Shown here piece after piece: positions 61,557-64,000 of a DNA stretch of 64,000 nt (the stretch's first letter is position 1; each line of letters begins with the position of its first letter). Source of the DNA: Smittium culicis (lineage: Eukaryota > Kickxellomycota > Harpellomycetes > Harpellales > Legeriomycetaceae). Both the position numbers and the translations under genes were made by a program. The DNA lies in NCBI GenBank assembly GCA_001970855.1, contig LSSN01000002.1, positions 1 to 64,000 on the forward strand, written 5' to 3'. Under the pieces are notes generated by a model, which searched no databases, was not told where the DNA came from, and was given only the letters and a program-made list of their open reading frames with translations.

Positions 61557-64000
61557 ATGACTTCTGAAAAAAGCATCACCGCAATATCAAGCTCTATAAT
61601 AAAAAGTAAAGGCAGTAATGATATATCAAAAAAAGACGGTATTTTTCTCTTTTAATTATATACACATATTTCTCTTTATAGCCTTCATAATTCTCTTATT
61701 TTTAATACCACTTTGCTTTTAGGAAATCACAGTTTAAAAGATAAATTTCACCCTCTTCCAAAAATTGATAGTCACTTAAAAGCAATGGAAAGCGGAAATA
61801 AAGCTATACCTTTAAGAAGCTCAAGAGAAATTATTAATTATCATGACGTTTCCACATCTGCTAACATTATATCTAGCCAAACTGAAATACAAGCTAGAAA
61901 TGACAAAAATATTGTTTTAAAAAGTAAACATTCAAAAAACTTTGAAAAATCCCCCGATATTAGCAACAGAAGCCCGACTTTATCTGCCAGTCCTAACTAC
62001 CCTAATAGCTCCGGATCTTTTCCACAATACAAATCTGATCCTTTCCAAAATAACAATAACCCAGCGCAGGACAATAATAAAGTTTTACCCAAAAACTTAA
62101 GTGATTCTAATCATAACGTTAGCTCTATTAACAATCCAAAAAACCACCTTGATGTTTTGGCTTATGTTACAATGAATAGTCCATCTATCAATAAAACTTC
62201 TGCACCAAATAGATTAATGACTCCTATAAAACCTCAAATCGTCCATGATACAACCCCAAGTCGCATTAAACGAAAGCATGATAATATATCTATTCGCCCT
62301 GTAGCAATGACTGAGCCAAAAAATAAATCTTTTTCAAGCCAAAAAATCATCCATAATTTTTCAACTACGCCGGTACCAACAAGAAAATCAAATTCATTTA
62401 GAAATAAAGCTGGAACGTTGGATAGCAACAGCTTAAACCATAACAGCGACTTAACTCAGTCAGAAGACGAAGAATCATGGCAACGAAGAAGTACAAAAGC
62501 CCGTCGTCTTGCTACACAAAATTCTGCAACTCGCTCCCCACTTAAAAGCAACCAATTCAGCAATAATGAAAAAATTTCATACTCTCAAGACCATCCAAAC
62601 TCTGCCAACTTTAATAAAAACTTGTTATCCCCAACAATTATAGCAAAGCCTCCAAACTATATGAATGGTATCACTTCACCAAAATATTCTCAAATATATC
62701 CTGCCCATCCAGGTCGTATAATTAATGAACAAGAAATTCCTCACGCTTTTCGAAGTGATTTAGCTCCTTCACCTAGAAAAATCCGCCAAAAAGAAATTTT
62801 ATCTGATAACCTATCTCAAATATATTGCCCCCTAAATAGCAGCGCCAGACAAACTCAACCAACTTCTGGAAACTCTGAAATATTCAGCCGCTTTTACCAG
62901 TCAAAAACCCCACTTCGATTTAAGCAGTCATCCATGCCGAATAATAAAAATATCTCGAGCACTGTTTATATTGATCGAACCTTTCAGAAAACTAACAGCT
63001 TTAACACCCCAACCAGAATACCTAGCCATACTAAAGCCGATATCGGAATCCATCGCGATAATAAATTGCCACCAATAATTAGCCCCTCATATGATCGAAA
63101 CAAGAACTCCGATAATGACCACACTACTAAAAAAAATATTCATAACCCTTTTCTAAATGCGCCAGATCGTGCTCCAGCAAACAAAAGCATCTCGCCTAAC
63201 CCTTTATCAAAACCCAAATTTCTCGCTAATGATAAAATAGAAAGCCATTATACTAACTCGTCCCAAAAAATCCCAGCTTCTGGAAAAAAAAGGTCAATGA
63301 GCAACGCTAATGATCGAGTCGATGGCGATACAACAGAAACGGATGAAGAATGTGTTAACCTACCTCCTTTCTCTCCAATTCCCCTGAATAAAAAACGTAA
63401 TTCTGTCGCCTTTAGTTCTACTCAAAGGGTACGCTGCTACTAGTTTTAATATGCTTTACATTACCTTTTTGTATTATTTAGATTTAAGTATAAAATGAAT
63501 ATTATATCTTTTCGTTATAGATCTTAAGGTATCCTATGTCTGAAAATATTAGCAGAAAAGCAAACTCTGCAAACTCAGAATTTAATCGAGCTTATATCGA
63601 ATCACCAGCTGCTAGACTATCTTCTAGAAGCAACAATCAACCTGCAATTTCCAATAACTTTCAGTCGCCTTATGATAATATCCCTATTAATAAATCTATC
63701 TTACACTCGCCTACACCAATGCCTCATTTTAGCAAAACTGCCCAATTTTCAACTCCTCAGCATTCTAAAAACGTTGTCAAGATGAAATCCAGGCAGCCAA
63801 GCAGACCTATAGCTACCAACTTTTCGAGTGATGAAGATAGAGCAAGAGTAAAAAATTATATTAACCCGCCTTTACACAACCTCAGAAAAAGCTCTTCTGG
63901 TAAATTTGAGAACAGGAATTATAATGTTAAACCTTCAAACAACTTCACTGAGTCAGATTCTCATCTTAATAGCAATACAAGTAGAATACACACCCGAGTA
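61557..64000 (+). CDS. Long disordered Ser/Pro/Asn-rich protein, 3' end outside window
   Basis: Exons 61557-61638, 61723-63428 and 63521 to beyond 64000 stay in frame through two GT-AG introns (84 and 92 nt), giving at least 756 residues. The protein is low in hydrophobic residues and has many Ser-Pro and Thr-Pro pairs (ISNRSPTLSASPNYP, RSPLKSN, NLPPFSPIPLNKKR), basic clusters (RRSTKARRLA) and acidic patches (TETDEECVNL). No folded domain is visible in the part seen. Such features suit a phosphoregulated scaffold, nuclear or cell-polarity protein, or the N-terminal arm of a larger enzyme, like the arm of the Chs3-like protein nearby. The start chosen is the first ATG in frame; upstream the frame is open to 61452 without ATG, so an upstream exon is possible. 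Confidence 0.6.

Noticed and set aside
63429..63443. End of the 61.7-kb gene at TAG 63441
   Set aside because: A GTACGC donor just before it and an acceptor TTATAG at 63515-63520 restore an open frame of the same composition to the window end.
1..64000. CRISPR arrays, bacterial operons, ribosome binding sites
   Set aside because: The sequence is eukaryotic with spliceosomal introns; no regularly spaced short repeats were found.

Overview
The window is nuclear DNA of a very AT-rich eukaryote. The most likely source is an early-diverging fungus. The evidence is short GT-AG introns (mostly 64-137 nt), a Chs3-like (class IV) chitin synthase homologue, a Med31 subunit, a small complex I subunit of fungal type, fungal-length Sec24, Nop14, eIF2B-beta and proteasome alpha-7 genes, and mobile DNA. 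I cannot name the species. A zoopagomycotan or similar lineage is a guess.

Layout. 1-12.6 kb: a broken MITE, a two-exon histidine acid phosphatase (minus), a repeat-rich gap, then a tight cluster of a five-exon SET-domain methyltransferase (minus), Med31 (minus, four exons) and proteasome alpha-7 (plus, six exons), the last two divergent. 12.6-25.7 kb: a 13 kb desert of extreme AT content holding one MITE and, at its right edge, a decayed coding frame. 25.7-29.2 kb: SEC24 (plus, four exons). 29.2-32.8 kb: a gap with a LINE 3' fragment. 32.8-40.3 kb: an NDUFB2-like complex I subunit (plus), convergent with NOP14 (minus, three exons), then eIF2B-beta (minus, eight exons). 40.7-46.8 kb: a dead L1-like LINE about 4.8 kb long with three MITE copies around it. 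46.8-53.5 kb: gene relics, including a membrane-protein gene on the minus strand cut by a LINE fragment and carrying in-frame TGA codons. 53.8-58.2 kb: an intronless 1487-residue Chs3-like protein whose catalytic motifs are mostly altered. 61.6 kb to the end: the 5' part of a gene for a long disordered Ser/Pro/Asn-rich protein that runs off the window.

The recognised genes are unrelated housekeeping functions (translation initiation, ribosome biogenesis, ER export, proteolysis, transcription, respiration), with no operon-like logic. The points worth a second look are the TTAA-flanked MITE family (seven copies, piggyBac-like ends), the Chs3-like protein with a remodelled active site, and the pattern of decay in gene relics, where stops fall mostly as TGA, TAA and TAG in otherwise coding-like frames. 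All splice sites were read by eye from frame continuity, GT-AG signals and family conservation. No alignment was run.
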